Position numbers and translations under genes: made by a program. Positions 11,529-21,386 of a stretch of DNA of 64,000 nucleotides are shown one piece after another. Positions within the stretch are counted from its first letter, which is position 1. Each line of letters opens with the position of its first letter. The stretch lies in contig NZ_CP073764.1 of assembly GCF_019343105.1 (NCBI RefSeq), positions 1,550,001-1,614,000 of the forward strand, given 5' to 3'. The notes below the pieces were generated by a model that was not told the DNA's origin, ran no database searches, and saw only the letters and a program-made list of their open reading frames with translations. Origin of the DNA: Methylovirgula sp. HY1. GTDB taxonomy: Bacteria > Pseudomonadota > Alphaproteobacteria > Rhizobiales > Beijerinckiaceae.

Positions 11529-13199
11529 CTACCCCGTCCCAGCCAGCAATCTGCCAGCTGCGGCGCGCGCCTCTTCGGTGATCGTCGCGCCGGCGAGCAT
11601 GCGGGCGATTTCCTCGCGCCGCGCCTCATTGGCGAGATGCGTCACGCGGGTCGCCATGCGTTTGCCCTTGTCCATCGCATCCTTGGCGATGCGGAAATGG
11701 CCCTTGGCCTGCGCCGCCACCTGCGGCGCATGGGTGACGGCGAGAACCTGAACGCCTCGCGCCAAGCGCGCCAAGCGCTGGCCGATGGCCTCGGCGACCG
11801 CGCCGCCGACACCGGTGTCGATCTCGTCGAAAACCAGGGTCGGCGCCGAACCGCGATCCGCGAGCACGACCTTCAGGGCCAGCATGAAGCGCGCAAGCTC
11901 GCCGCCCGAAGCCACTTTCATCAGAGGCCCCGGCTTGGTGCCCGGATTGGTCTTGACCCAGAATTCGAGCTGATCGATACCCGCCGGGCCGGCGGCGGCG
12001 GCGTCCTGCTTGAACTGCACGAGAAAGCTCGCGCCTTCGAGTTTGAGTGGCGCGAGTTCGGCATTCACTGCCTTTTCGAGTTCTTTCGCCGCGGCCTTGC
12101 GGCGGGCCGAGAGCGTGCGCGCGGCCGCATCATAAGCACTCTGCGCCGCGCCGACCGCCTTCTCGAGTTTGACGAGATGCGCCTCGCCCGCGTCGAGCGC
12201 CGCGAGATCGTCTGCGATCTTTTCGGCGAGCGCAGCCAGCGCGTCGGTGGCAACGCTATATTTGCGCCCGGCGGCACGCAGCGCAAAGAGCCGTTCCTCG
12301 ACCCTTTCGAGTTCGGCCGGGTCATAATCGGCAAGCCGCAGCGCCTGGTCGAGAGTCTGGCCGGCAATGTCGAAAGCGCTCAGTGCCGCGTCGAGCGCCT
12401 GCACCGCCGGGTTGATCAGCTCCGGCGCCTGGTCTTGCCTGCGTTCGAGCCGCCGCATGACGGAGGACAGCGCAGAGAGCGGCGACTCATTGCCGGCGAC
12501 AGCCTCATAGGCATCGCGCAACTCGGCGCTTACCTTTTCCGCCTGCATCATGGCGGTGCGGCGTTCCGCAAGCGCCGCCTCTTCGCCAAGCTCAGGTGCG
12601 AGCTTGGTCAATTCCGCATGGGCGTGACGCAGATAATCCGCCTCGCCGCGGACTTTCTCGAGTCTGGCCTGCTCGTCGACAAATTCGGTTTCGGCGGCTC
12701 GTAGCGCCGCATGCGCCTGGCGCACCGCCGCGCATTCGGCAAAGAGGCCACCATAGGCATCGATGAGCTGACGATGCACACTTGGGTCGACAAGCGCACG
12801 ATCGTCATGCTGGCCATGAATTTCGACAAGGCCGCGGGCAATGTTGCGCAAGGCCTGGGCGCTCACCGGCTGATCATTGACGAAAGCCCGCGTGCGCCCG
12901 TCCGCCATCTGCACGCGGCGCAAAATGAGCTCACCGTCGGTTTCGATGTCCTGCGCCCGCGCCGCGGCCAGCGCCGGGTGCTCCAAGGCGAGATCGAAGA
13001 CGGCGGTGACCTGGCCCTGCGCTTCGCCATGCCGGACCAGCGAACCATCGCCGCGGGCGCCGAGACTCAGCGAAAAAGCATCGAGCAGGATCGACTTGCC
13101 GGCACCGGTCTCGCCGGTAAGCACGGTCAGGCCCTGCCCGAATTCAAGATCGAGCCTGTCGATCAGCACAATGTCGCGAATGGCGAGCTGAACGAGCAT
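11529..13199 (-). CDS. recN: DNA repair protein RecN
   Basis: RecN is an SMC-like ATPase that acts at double-strand breaks. The start is set by MLVQLAIRDIVLIDRLDLEF, the usual N-terminus; the frame stays open further upstream but without family similarity. Walker A GETGAGKS is at residues 29-36, a long coiled-coil region fills the middle, and the C-terminus has the ABC signature (ASGGELARFMLALKVVL) and Walker B (LVFDEIDTGVGG). At 556 residues the length is normal. No SOS box was found in the upstream gap. It follows bamD on the same strand, as in many alphaproteobacteria. Confidence 0.95.
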   Translation of the reverse strand: MLVQLAIRDIVLIDRLDLEFGQGLTVLTGETGAGKSILLDAFSLSLGARGDGSLVRHGEAQGQVTAVFDLALEHPALAAARAQDIETDGELILRRVQMADGRTRAFVNDQPVSAQALRNIARGLVEIHGQHDDRALVDPSVHRQLIDAYGGLFAECAAVRQAHAALRAAETEFVDEQARLEKVRGEADYLRHAHAELTKLAPELGEEAALAERRTAMMQAEKVSAELRDAYEAVAGNESPLSALSSVMRRLERRQDQAPELINPAVQALDAALSAFDIAGQTLDQALRLADYDPAELERVEERLFALRAAGRKYSVATDALAALAEKIADDLAALDAGEAHLVKLEKAVGAAQSAYDAAARTLSARRKAAAKELEKAVNAELAPLKLEGASFLVQFKQDAAAAGPAGIDQLEFWVKTNPGTKPGPLMKVASGGELARFMLALKVVLADRGSAPTLVFDEIDTGVGGAVAEAIGQRLARLARGVQVLAVTHAPQVAAQAKGHFRIAKDAMDKGKRMATRVTHLANEARREEIARMLAGATITEEARAAAGRLLAGTG

Positions 13200-13345
13200 G
13201 GGTATCGTTGTCGCCCGCCGGTGCGGCCGGGATCCCTTGGGAGTGACGAATGCCGATGGGCACGATCGCACCGAGTCGGCGCGGCATTTCAGATGGGGTA
13301 AATCTAGAACAAATCGAGGCAAGGCGGAAGCATGAAAACCGCCCT

Positions 13346-13362
13346 GGAGCCATCCTGGCTCC
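13346..13362 (-). terminator. Possible terminator hairpin after bamD
   Basis: A perfect 7-bp stem GGAGCCA/TGGCTCC with a 3-base loop lies between bamD and recN. On the minus strand it is followed within about 8 bases by TTTT. The U-tract is short and offset, so it may only attenuate. Confidence 0.35.
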
Positions 13363-13397
13363 GAACTTCCCAGTTTTGATGCGGATCGTGCCCGCCC

Positions 13398-14309
13398 TCA
13401 GCCGACCCCCAACTTGTGGACAGTCTTCGAAATCCAGGAAGTCGGATCTTCATGCGGTTGCAGGCCACCGCGCTTCAACAGCGCATAAGCGTCCTTGTAC
13501 CATCGCGAATCGGGAAAGTTGTGGCCGAGCACGGCGGCGGCGGTCTGCGCTTCACTGGTGATCCCGAGCGCCATATAGGCTTCGGTCAACCGTTCCAGCG
13601 CTTCCTCGGCGTGGCGGGTCGTCTGATATTTCGCCAGAACGTCGCGGAAGCGGTTGATCGCCCCAGTATAATCGCGACGTTCCAGATAATAGCGGCCGAC
13701 CATCATATCCCGCCCGGCAAGCTGATCGCGGGTGATATTCAGCTTATAGCGGGCGTCATCGGCATATTCCGATTTCGGAAATCTCTGGACGATTGCGGCA
13801 AAGACTTTGGCGGCTTTGTCGGCCCGATCCTGGTCGCGGGAAATGTCCGGAATCTCGTTATAATAGGACATGGCCTCGATATAATAGGCGTAGTCGAGAT
13901 CCGGGGCCTTGGCATAGAGCGTGATGTAGCGCTGCGTGGTGCCGATGGCGTCGTCGTAACTGCCCTTCTTATACTGGCTGAAGGCTTCCATCAGCAGGGC
14001 CTTGCGCTGCCACTGCGTATATTGGTCCTGCTTCTCGAGTTCGGTGAATTTTTTGGCGGCATCACCGTAATCATGCTTCTGAATCCCGGCGAGGCCCTGG
14101 TCGTAAAGAAGCGCCGATGGCGTGTCGGGGACCACTTTGGGTGAGTATTTCTCGGCAAACCAGGTGGTCGGATCCAAAGAATCAAACGTCCCGCACCCGG
14201 CCATCGGCAGGGTCATAAACGCCGCGACCAAAAACCGCGAAAGACGACGAAATCCCGGAGAGCCGGCAAAGACCAAATATTTTTGCGGGGAGACTGAAAC
14301 ACAAGTCAT
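13398..14309 (-). CDS. bamD: Outer-membrane assembly lipoprotein BamD
   Basis: BamD is the essential lipoprotein partner of BamA in outer-membrane protein insertion. The start was chosen at MTCVSVSPQKYLVF, which gives a signal peptide and a lipobox LPMAGC with the lipidated Cys near residue 39. TPR-like helices follow (ALLYDQGLAGIQKHDYGDAAKKF, AKVFAAIVQRFPKSEYADDA, AINRFRDVLAKY), as in the family. About 303 residues is normal for alphaproteobacteria. It lies between lpxC and recN. Confidence 0.93.
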   Translation of the reverse strand: MTCVSVSPQKYLVFAGSPGFRRLSRFLVAAFMTLPMAGCGTFDSLDPTTWFAEKYSPKVVPDTPSALLYDQGLAGIQKHDYGDAAKKFTELEKQDQYTQWQRKALLMEAFSQYKKGSYDDAIGTTQRYITLYAKAPDLDYAYYIEAMSYYNEIPDISRDQDRADKAAKVFAAIVQRFPKSEYADDARYKLNITRDQLAGRDMMVGRYYLERRDYTGAINRFRDVLAKYQTTRHAEEALERLTEAYMALGITSEAQTAAAVLGHNFPDSRWYKDAYALLKRGGLQPHEDPTSWISKTVHKLGVG

Positions 14310-14415
14310 GCGGTGCGGCTCATCCGAGGCTTGGGACCACTCTTCTTGCAGCAAACGCTCTCGCGGTCGATACGGCAGGCAAGCGGCTCGTCATAAAGGA
14401 ATGGAACGTGGTTTT

Positions 14416-14492
14416 TAGAGCGTTTTCCGATCGGATGGAATCATCCGGTCGGGAAGAAACGCTCCAAATCAAAAAGCTGGAGCATGCTCTAG
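14416..14492. repeat. Hairpin repeat R3 (long module)
   Basis: Begins TAGAGCGTTTTCCGATCGG, has arms GATCGGATGG and CATCCGGTC, continues GAAACGCTCC and AAAAAGCTGGAGCATG, and ends GCTCTAG. It therefore starts TAGAGC and ends with its complement GCTCTA. Confidence 0.8.
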
Positions 14493-14588
14493 CCGAAGAG
14501 TCTTTCAACTTCGCCAAGACCGGCTCCATCCGATCGGCCCAAACACCCATTGCCCCGTTGATTAACGCAAGACGCCGAATAATGCCAC

Positions 14589-14772
14589 CTAGAGCGTTTT
14601 CCGATCGGGTGGGCTCACCCGATCGAGAGGAAAACACTCCAAATCAATAAGCTGGAGCATGTTCTCATCAATAAGAACTCGGATATATCCGAGTTCTAAA
14701 AAGTGAGACATCGGATATATCCGATGTCTAAATATCGGAAAAGTCGTTCAACTTTTCCGGAACATGCTCTAG
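14589..14772. repeat. Hairpin repeat R4, intact composite copy
   Basis: A 184-bp element from CTAGAGCG to GCTCTAG. It contains the long module with arms CGATCGGGTG/CACCCGATCG, two 24-bp perfect palindromes each centred on GGATATATCC (14674-14697 and 14706-14729), and the short module with AAAAGTCGTTCAACTTTT. It is the best guide to the uninterrupted form of the copy hit by the insertion sequence. Confidence 0.8.
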
Positions 14773-14916
14773 TCGTCGCGCCGATAATCGGCATTTCTGT
14801 GGCATAAGACGCGGATCGGCATCCCATGGCGGCAAAAGCGCAGACTGGCGGATGGTCGGCCGGCCCATTGGATGCCTAAACCGGGATCTGACACGCAGCG
14901 GATCAAGCCATCTTGC

Positions 14917-15858
14917 TCAAGCCGAGAGCACAACCCCGGTCGCGACGGGATGCGCAGCCACCGGCCGCACCGGCAAGGCATCGACATATTCGAAGGCGGA
15001 CGGGTCCGAGAACAAGGCTCTCAGAACGGCAACATTCATCCGATGCCCCCCGCAGTGCGAGCGGAAAAGCCCGATGATGCGCCGGCCAGCCAGCGCAAGA
15101 TCGCCGACGGCATCAAGGATCTTGTGCCGCACGAACTCGTCAGCATAGCGCAAGCCTTCCGGATTGAGAACCCGGTCGCTTTGCAGAGCGACGGTATTTT
15201 CGAGCGACGCGCCGAGCGCGAACCCGGCCTTCCAAAGCCGCTCCACATCGGCGAGAAAGCCGAAGGTGCGGGCGCGGGCCAGCTCACGCCGAAAGATGGT
15301 AGGCGCCAAATCGACGGTCTTGCGCTGTTGACCGATTACCGAACTGGCAAAATCGATATCGACATCGAGGCGCAGGCCCGTCGCACGCGCGCCTTCTGTC
15401 GGCCGCAGCTCACAGAAGGCCTGCCCGCTTTCGACCCGCACCGGCTTGATCACTTTGATGTAACGGCAAGGCGCCGAAAGCGTCTCGATACCGGCATCAT
15501 CGATGAGATCGACGAAGCGGGCGGCAGACCCGTCCATGATCGGCACTTCCGGCCCATCGATCTCGACGAGGACATTGTCGATGCCAAGTCCCAAAAAGGC
15601 CGCAAGCAAATGTTCAATGGTCGCGATGCTGGCACGCGTGTTATCGCCGATCATCGTGCAGAGTTCGGTCATGGTGACCCGCGACCAATGCGCGGCGATC
15701 TCGCGCGCAGCATGGCCCGGCAGACCCGTGCGACGAAACACGATGCCCGTGTCCGCCTCGGCTGGATGAAGAATAATGGTGACGGCAGCATTGGAATGGA
15801 CACCGAAACCGGACAGAATTGCCGGATTCCTGAGCGTCGTCTGTCGCCCCAAGTTCAT
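14917..15858 (-). CDS. lpxC: UDP-3-O-acyl-N-acetylglucosamine deacetylase
   Basis: LpxC is the zinc deacetylase that commits UDP-GlcNAc derivatives to lipid A. The N-terminus RQTTLRNPAILSGFGVHS fits the family. The zinc His lies in IATIEHLLAAFLGLGID, and the second zinc site RHKILDAVGDLALAG with His and Asp is present, followed by SHCGGHRMNVAVLRAL. At 313 residues it is typical. It follows ftsZ on the same strand, the conserved end of the alphaproteobacterial division cluster. Confidence 0.96.
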   Translation of the reverse strand: MNLGRQTTLRNPAILSGFGVHSNAAVTIILHPAEADTGIVFRRTGLPGHAAREIAAHWSRVTMTELCTMIGDNTRASIATIEHLLAAFLGLGIDNVLVEIDGPEVPIMDGSAARFVDLIDDAGIETLSAPCRYIKVIKPVRVESGQAFCELRPTEGARATGLRLDVDIDFASSVIGQQRKTVDLAPTIFRRELARARTFGFLADVERLWKAGFALGASLENTVALQSDRVLNPEGLRYADEFVRHKILDAVGDLALAGRRIIGLFRSHCGGHRMNVAVLRALFSDPSAFEYVDALPVRPVAAHPVATGVVLSA

Positions 15859-16184
15859 ACGTTGTGCCCGCTCGTCATGGCGGCCGGGCGTTCCGATAGT
15901 GTCGGACCGTGGCCGAGACTTCCGTCGAAAGAGACGACCCTCTGTCGCAGCTCTTTGACGACGCGGACACTACGCCGCCCGCAAAAGCGGACCAAATCAA
16001 GCTTTCTTAACGCCCTGTTACACTTCTGATCGCGCGCGATCTCGCACGATACGCACGACCAAAGCGGCCTCTTTCAACAGGTTAACCCGCCGATCACGGT
16101 GCCCCTCGGGGGCGGTCGATCACTTTGGCGCGGGTCGATGCAGCGACAGTTTTCGCCGCTGCATCGTGCGCAGGCGTGATCGAA
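15859..16184. other. ftsZ-lpxC intergenic interval
   Basis: About 326 bp without a supported gene. It holds a strong hairpin just after ftsZ and probably the lpxC promoter. A second, imperfect GC-rich hairpin (GTGCCCC/GGGGGCG) lies near 16.1 kb. No RNA gene was recognised. Confidence 0.6.
16136..16166 (-). terminator. Hairpin downstream of ftsZ
   Basis: A perfect 10-bp stem, CGATGCAGCG with CGCTGCATCG around an 11-base loop, starts about 20 bases after the ftsZ stop. There is no U-tract, so it may protect the mRNA end or attenuate rather than terminate alone. Confidence 0.4.
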
Positions 16185-17978
16185 TCAGTTCGATTGACGA
16201 CGCAGGAAAGCCGGAATTTCAAGTTGATCATCCTCCATGGCGCGCGGCGGATGAACCATGCGGCCTTGCGGGTCGAGCGGCTGCTGAGCCTGCCGGCTCG
16301 GATGCGCGACACGCTTGCCATATTCGGCATGAATCGAATTGGGCTGGCCCGAACGCGCCGGCGCCCCATGCTGCGACAATGCTTTCGTTTGTGTCTCATG
16401 CATGTTGGAAGGCGCTGGCTCGTCCTGGCGGCTCATGCCGAAAGCCGCGAGCCTTTCAAGCAATGTCCGGCGTTTGACCTCATGCCCGGCCTCGGTCGCC
16501 GCCTCGCCTCGTTGCGCGCGGATCTGCTTTTGCGCGGGCATCGGCAAATCCTCGATCTGCGGCATGCGCTGCGGGCGCATTACCGGCGTTTCGGGCGCCG
16601 GCGGAATGAACGGTCCCGGCGCATAATTGTCCATCTCTTGCGGCGGCATGGAGACCGGCTCGACGAAATGATGCGTCTGCGGCGCGGCGGGGTGCATTTG
16701 CACGCCGCGCGGCGCACTCGCCGGGGCCGCATAGGATTGCTGAACAGGCGCAGCATAGGTCTGCGGCGCCGGGGGCGCATAGGTCTGGGGTACCGGCGCC
16801 GCCGCATACTGCAGATCGGCCGCAGGTTCGGCATAGGCCTCGGAGGTCGATGTTTGCGTCGGCGGCGCCATCCGCGGTGCCGGCCGCGCCTCGGGCTGCG
16901 CCGCTACGTAACGCGGCGCCATCTCCGCCTGGCGCGCGGCGGCCTGGGCACGCAACCGATTTGCCGCCTCGGCGATCCGCGCCTCGGCATCATCGAACCC
17001 ATGCGCATCCGCCGGCCGGTCGATGCCGGTCGCAACCACCGACACGCGGACGATGCCGTCGAGATTTTCATCGAAGGTCGCGCCGAGAATGATGTTGGCG
17101 TCTTCGTCGACTTCCTGCCGGATGCGGCTCGCCGCTTCATCGACCTCGTAGAGAGTGAGATCATTGCCGCCGGTGATCGAGATCAGCAGGCCACGAGCAC
17201 CGCGCATGGAAACTTCATCGAGCAGCGGATTGGCGATGGCGGCTTCCGCGGCGAGAATGGCGCGCCGATCGCCGGTGGCTTCACCGGTCCCCATCATCGC
17301 CTTGCCCATCTCGCGCATGATGGCGCGGACATCGGCGAAGTCGAGATTGATCAGCCCTTCCTTCACCATCAGATCGGTGATGCAGGCGACGCCGGAATAG
17401 AGCACCTGATCGGCCATCGCGAAGGCATCGGCGAAAGTGGTCTTCTCGTTGGCGATGCGGAACAGATTCTGATTGGGGATGACGATCAGCGTATCGACCG
17501 AGCTCTGCAGTTCGATGATGCCCGAATCGGCGATGCGCATGCGGCGCGCGCCTTCGAACTGGAACGGCTTGGTGACGACGCCGACAGTCAGAATTCCCAT
17601 TTCGCGGGCGGCGCGAGCGATGATCGGCGCGGCCCCCGTGCCGGTACCGCCGCCCATGCCGGCCGTGACGAAGACCATATGCGCGCCAGAAAGATGATCG
17701 CGGATTTCTTCCAGAACCTCTTCGGCCGCGGCACGGCCGACTTCCGGCTGCGATCCGGCGCCGAGACCTTCGGTAACCTGCAAGCCCATCTGGATGATGC
17801 GTTCCGCATGCGAGGAGGCAAGGGCCTGCGCGTCGGTATTGGCAACGACGAAATCGACGCCGATCAGGCCGGAGACGATCATATTATTGACGGCATTGCC
17901 GCCAGCGCCGCCGACACCGCACACCATGATGCGCGGCTTTAGTTCCCGTAATTCGGGAGCCTTGAGATTGATGGACAT
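16185..17978 (-). CDS. ftsZ: Cell division protein FtsZ
   Basis: FtsZ is the tubulin-like GTPase that forms the division ring. The start was chosen at [30 protein letters not shown]; the frame is open further upstream without similarity. The tubulin signature [12 protein letters not shown] is at residues 107-118. After the globular core (about 320 residues) comes a long Pro/Gln/Ala-rich linker with [15 protein letters not shown]-type repeats, then a conserved region and the C-terminal peptide [12 protein letters not shown] that binds FtsA. A total of 597 residues is long for bacteria but normal for this order. Confidence 0.97.
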   Translation of the reverse strand: MSINLKAPELRELKPRIMVCGVGGAGGNAVNNMIVSGLIGVDFVVANTDAQALASSHAERIIQMGLQVTEGLGAGSQPEVGRAAAEEVLEEIRDHLSGAHMVFVTAGMGGGTGTGAAPIIARAAREMGILTVGVVTKPFQFEGARRMRIADSGIIELQSSVDTLIVIPNQNLFRIANEKTTFADAFAMADQVLYSGVACITDLMVKEGLINLDFADVRAIMREMGKAMMGTGEATGDRRAILAAEAAIANPLLDEVSMRGARGLLISITGGNDLTLYEVDEAASRIRQEVDEDANIILGATFDENLDGIVRVSVVATGIDRPADAHGFDDAEARIAEAANRLRAQAAARQAEMAPRYVAAQPEARPAPRMAPPTQTSTSEAYAEPAADLQYAAAPVPQTYAPPAPQTYAAPVQQSYAAPASAPRGVQMHPAAPQTHHFVEPVSMPPQEMDNYAPGPFIPPAPETPVMRPQRMPQIEDLPMPAQKQIRAQRGEAATEAGHEVKRRTLLERLAAFGMSRQDEPAPSNMHETQTKALSQHGAPARSGQPNSIHAEYGKRVAHPSRQAQQPLDPQGRMVHPPRAMEDDQLEIPAFLRRQSN

Positions 17979-18091
17979 CGTCTGGCCTCTCGACGTTGGA
18001 GCGCCCCCCTCGGGCCGCCCGCGTTGTTTGCAGTATTGCCGCGAGAAAAAACGAATCAGCCGCCGCGCTGTTTCGTATCCTCTCATATCAA

Positions 18092-19408
18092 TTAAAAACT
18101 ATCCCTCAACCATTGTCCTACACGCGCCATATACCCGTGCGTTCCAGTTGCCGCTTCGCTTTCGCGGCGCCCAGGACGGAAATGTTCTATTCCCGCCACT
18201 TGAGGATAGACGAGCAGACCGACCGCCGCTGAAAAGCTCGGGCTTTTCGCCGATTCCGGCAGACCTTGAATGCCGAGCGGACGGCCAATGCGGATCTGCC
18301 CAGCCAGAACGCGTTTGGCAGCTTCGGCCATGCCGGTGAGTTGGCTCGCGCCGCCGGTGAGGACGAGCCGCGAGGCCGCATTCGGCGTAAAGCCGGCATG
18401 CTTCAGGCGATCGCGCACCAATTCGAGAATTTCTTCAACGCGCGGACCTATGATCCGCACCAATTGCGATTTCGGCAGATGCGCCGGATGTTCGCCGTCC
18501 TCGCCGGTGAGCGGCACCGAGATGCTTTCGCGTTCATCCGAAGGCGATGCAATGCACGCACCGTAAAGAGTCTTAAGCCGCTCCGCATCGGCGAGACCCG
18601 TCGTCAAGCCGCGCGCAATGTCCATGGTGATGTGATTGCCACCGAGCGCCACCGCATCGACATGGACCAGATTGCCGCCCATGAAGACGCCAACCGAGGT
18701 TGTGCCGCCGCCCATATCGATCAAGGCCGTGCCGAGTTCCGCTTCGTCGTCGACCAAGGCGGCCAGTCCCGCGACATAGGGAGTCGCGACCATCGCTTCG
18801 ATCGACAAATGACAGCGTTCGACGGCGAGCATTAAATTGCGCGCCGCGGTGACATCGCAGCCGACGACATGCATGTCGACGCCGAGCGCATCGCCGACCA
18901 TGCCCTTCGGATCGCGCACATTGCGCATGTCACCGAGCGAATAGCCGGTCGGCAGCGAATGAAGAAGCGCCCTGCCCTGCTGCTGCGTTCGCGCGGCGCA
19001 GGCTTCGAGCACTCGATGGACATCGGATTCGGCAACCGCGCGGCCGGCAACGGAAACCATTGCATTGAAGGATTGCGAGCCGATGCGGCCGCCGGTGATA
19101 TTGACGATGACGCCTTCGACTTGCACGCCGGCCATGCGTTCGGCGGCATCGACAGCGCGGCGGATCGCGCCTTCCGCTTCGTCGAGATCGACGATCACGC
19201 CGCCCTTCATCCCGGCCGAACGCTGATGTCCAATGCCGAGAATGCGGCAGCGATGGGTGCGGGCCCGCAAGATCTCCGACGGCTCCGTTGGATCGAGCCG
19301 CGCGATCAGGCAGACGATCTTCGAGGTGCCGATGTCGAGCGCCGATAGAAGCACACTCTTGCGTCCTGAAAGGGCGCGCATGCGCGGCGGCAGCATGCGG
19401 GAACTCAT
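18092..19408 (-). CDS. ftsA: Cell division protein FtsA
   Basis: FtsA is the actin-fold ATPase that tethers FtsZ to the membrane. The phosphate-1 motif [16 protein letters not shown] and phosphate-2 motif [16 protein letters not shown] are clear, as is the late [15 protein letters not shown]. The C-terminal [12 protein letters not shown] is the amphipathic membrane-targeting helix. It overlaps the ftsQ stop by 4 bp, indicating translational coupling, and lies 113 bp before ftsZ. Confidence 0.96.
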   Translation of the reverse strand: MSSRMLPPRMRALSGRKSVLLSALDIGTSKIVCLIARLDPTEPSEILRARTHRCRILGIGHQRSAGMKGGVIVDLDEAEGAIRRAVDAAERMAGVQVEGVIVNITGGRIGSQSFNAMVSVAGRAVAESDVHRVLEACAARTQQQGRALLHSLPTGYSLGDMRNVRDPKGMVGDALGVDMHVVGCDVTAARNLMLAVERCHLSIEAMVATPYVAGLAALVDDEAELGTALIDMGGGTTSVGVFMGGNLVHVDAVALGGNHITMDIARGLTTGLADAERLKTLYGACIASPSDERESISVPLTGEDGEHPAHLPKSQLVRIIGPRVEEILELVRDRLKHAGFTPNAASRLVLTGGASQLTGMAEAAKRVLAGQIRIGRPLGIQGLPESAKSPSFSAAVGLLVYPQVAGIEHFRPGRRESEAATGTHGYMARVGQWLRDSF

Positions 19409-20379
19409 GTCTGCCCTCCTTTATGCGCCGCTCTATGGGCGAGAACATCCAAGCGCGAACGCGCGACCGCCTCCGGCAATGTCGCAACGAGGCGGCCGGG
19501 AATACGCAGATCGAGCCCCACGACATCCTTGTCGAGTACGTGATATTCGCGCTGGAGCCGCACCAGCTCGGCGATCGCCGCGGCCGCGCCCGTTTCGGGC
19601 AGCGCAACCTCGACGCCATTCTTCATTTTCAAGGTCCAGCGTCGCTGCGCGACATAAATGCCCGCCTCGATGCGCGGCCGCAGATCGCCGGCGGCAGCGA
19701 GAAGCGCCAAATATTCGTCGATATGCGCATTGGCGCCGACCCCGACCGCGAGCGGCAACGACAGGAAACGCGGCTCGTCCAACTTATCGATGGGCATGCC
19801 ATCGTCGGCGATGACCTTCACCTGCCCATCCTGCTGCCAAAGCGCGATCGGCTTGCGCTCCTGAATGTCGATAAACAAGCGATGCGGATAGAGCTTGCTG
19901 ACGCTCACCTCTTTGACGAGCGGCAGGACCTTAAGTCTTTCGCGCACCTTAGCGACATCGAGGAACAACAGAGATTTCGTAGGATCGATGCCGCCGATGT
20001 TAAGAATTTTCTGCTCCGTGAGATCGCCCGCGCCGACGATGGTCACTGATTTGATGCCAAAGCCGATCGCCCGCGCAAAAATATCCGGCGGTGCACCTTC
20101 GGCAGCCGTGAAAGCTGCATATTGGCCGCCGAGAATGCATCCATAGAGGCTAACGGAAGCGAGAAAGGCGAGGGCGAGAAAGAGGCCGGTGCCACGCGCC
20201 GCCGCAACCGTGAGCAGCAGGGTCAGAACCGGCGCGCGGGGGCGCGGGCGCGCGGGAGCGCGCGGCCTCCTGGTCTCCGACAACAGGTCGTTCGAGACTC
20301 CCGCATAGACCGCAAAGGAGGGCTGAAACTCTGCCAAAATCTCCTTCAACGGTCGCAGGAGGCGTCTTCCACCATCCAT
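19405..20379 (-). CDS. ftsQ: Cell division protein FtsQ
   Basis: FtsQ is a bitopic divisome protein. A Pro/Arg-rich cytoplasmic tail (APARPRPRAPV) precedes one membrane segment (TGLFLALAFLASVSLYGCILGG), then the periplasmic POTRA domain (KSVTIVGAGDLTEQKILNIGGIDPTKSLLFLD) and the beta domain (KLYPHRLFIDIQERKPIALW). Its start lies 34 bp inside the end of ddlB, and its stop overlaps the ftsA start. Confidence 0.93.
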   Translation of the reverse strand: MDGGRRLLRPLKEILAEFQPSFAVYAGVSNDLLSETRRPRAPARPRPRAPVLTLLLTVAAARGTGLFLALAFLASVSLYGCILGGQYAAFTAAEGAPPDIFARAIGFGIKSVTIVGAGDLTEQKILNIGGIDPTKSLLFLDVAKVRERLKVLPLVKEVSVSKLYPHRLFIDIQERKPIALWQQDGQVKVIADDGMPIDKLDEPRFLSLPLAVGVGANAHIDEYLALLAAAGDLRPRIEAGIYVAQRRWTLKMKNGVEVALPETGAAAAIAELVRLQREYHVLDKDVVGLDLRIPGRLVATLPEAVARSRLDVLAHRAAHKGGQT

Positions 20380-21269
20380 TTGACAAGCTCACCGAACGAC
20401 AAGCCGGCATGCGCCGCGATTTCGGGGACCAGGGATGTTTCGGTCATGCCAGGCTGCGTGTTGACCTCCAAGACGACGAGCTCCCCGGTACCTTCCGGTC
20501 GGTCGTCATAACGAAAGTCGGTACGGCTGACTCCTCGGCACCCTAATGCCCTGTGCGCCCCGAGCGCCCACTCTTGAACAATTTGGTAAATATTTTCTTT
20601 AAGATTTGCAGGAAGCACGTGAATTGAGCCGCCCGCGGCATATTTGGCATGGTAATCGTACCAGCCTCCGCCAGCGGCTTTTATATCAATAATATCATAG
20701 GCTTTGTCGCCAATGACCGCGCAGGTGAGCTCGCGTCCGGCGACATAATGCTCGACGAGCAACTCCTCGCCATAGGGCCAGTCCTCGCGCGTCAATTCCT
20801 GCGGCGGACAAGATTGATCCTCGCGCACGATCAAAACGCCGAAGGAAGAGCCTTCGCCGAGCGGCTTCACCACATAGGGCGGCGGCAGCACATGCGCTTG
20901 CGCGGCGACGCGACGATCGACCGTCACGCTCGCCGCCACCGGAATACCGGCTGCGCGCATCACGTCCTTGGCCCGGTCCTTCCGCATCGCCAGGGCCGAG
21001 GCGAGAACCCCGGAATGCGTGTAGGGAATCCGCAACATTTCAAGGATACCCTGGACGATGCCGTCCTCGCCGAAACGGCCATGCAGGGCATTGAGGGCGA
21101 CGTCCGGTCGAAGCCTAGCGAGGACATCGGCGATGTCGCGGTCGACATCCACGCGCGTCACCTGAAAGCCTTCGCTTTCGAGCGCTTTGGCGCAGGCCTC
21201 TCCCGAGCGTAAGGAAACGTCTCGCTCCGCGGAAAGCCCGCCCATCAGCACCGCGATATGTCTTTTCAT
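20346..21269 (-). CDS. ddlB: D-alanine--D-alanine ligase
   Basis: Ddl joins two D-alanines for peptidoglycan synthesis using an ATP-grasp fold. The start is set by MKRHIAVLMGGLSAERDVSL, the standard N-terminus, where the Ser-Glu-Arg binds D-Ala. The ATP-grasp core YVVKPLGEGSSFGV and late metal-binding VVLEVNTQPGMTETSLVPE are intact. About 307 residues is normal. It heads the visible ddlB-ftsQAZ block. Confidence 0.95.
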   Translation of the reverse strand: MKRHIAVLMGGLSAERDVSLRSGEACAKALESEGFQVTRVDVDRDIADVLARLRPDVALNALHGRFGEDGIVQGILEMLRIPYTHSGVLASALAMRKDRAKDVMRAAGIPVAASVTVDRRVAAQAHVLPPPYVVKPLGEGSSFGVLIVREDQSCPPQELTREDWPYGEELLVEHYVAGRELTCAVIGDKAYDIIDIKAAGGGWYDYHAKYAAGGSIHVLPANLKENIYQIVQEWALGAHRALGCRGVSRTDFRYDDRPEGTGELVVLEVNTQPGMTETSLVPEIAAHAGLSFGELVKWMVEDASCDR

Positions 21270-21386
21270 AGCCTTGCCAACTCGCTCCAATCCTCACTGT
21301 CGCGCTGTACGAACATGTTTTGGGAAAGTTGCAAGTGTTTTCGGCAGCACCACCCGTCGCAGCGACCGGAAATGGCGAAACGCGGC

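Larger units (their letters stand above)
14310..14916. other. Gene-free interval bamD-lpxC filled by repeats
   Basis: This roughly 600-bp interval has no credible gene. It contains two copies of the hairpin repeat family (14416-14492 and 14589-14772) and an unrelated stretch next to lpxC. Small open frames here run through the hairpins and are not supported. Confidence 0.7.

Noticed and set aside
13200-13397. SOS box before recN
   Set aside because: A GAAC is present but no GTTC-N7-GTTC or GAAC-N7-GAAC pair of the alphaproteobacterial LexA type could be found.
14589-14772. CRISPR array suggested by repeated palindromes
   Set aside because: Only two palindromes occur together, spacers are too short, and the same units occur singly elsewhere; no cas genes are present.
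16125-17942. A 605-codon open frame opposite ftsZ
   Set aside because: It is an antisense shadow of a GC-rich gene; its product is Arg/His-rich without any domain, while the minus strand clearly encodes FtsZ.
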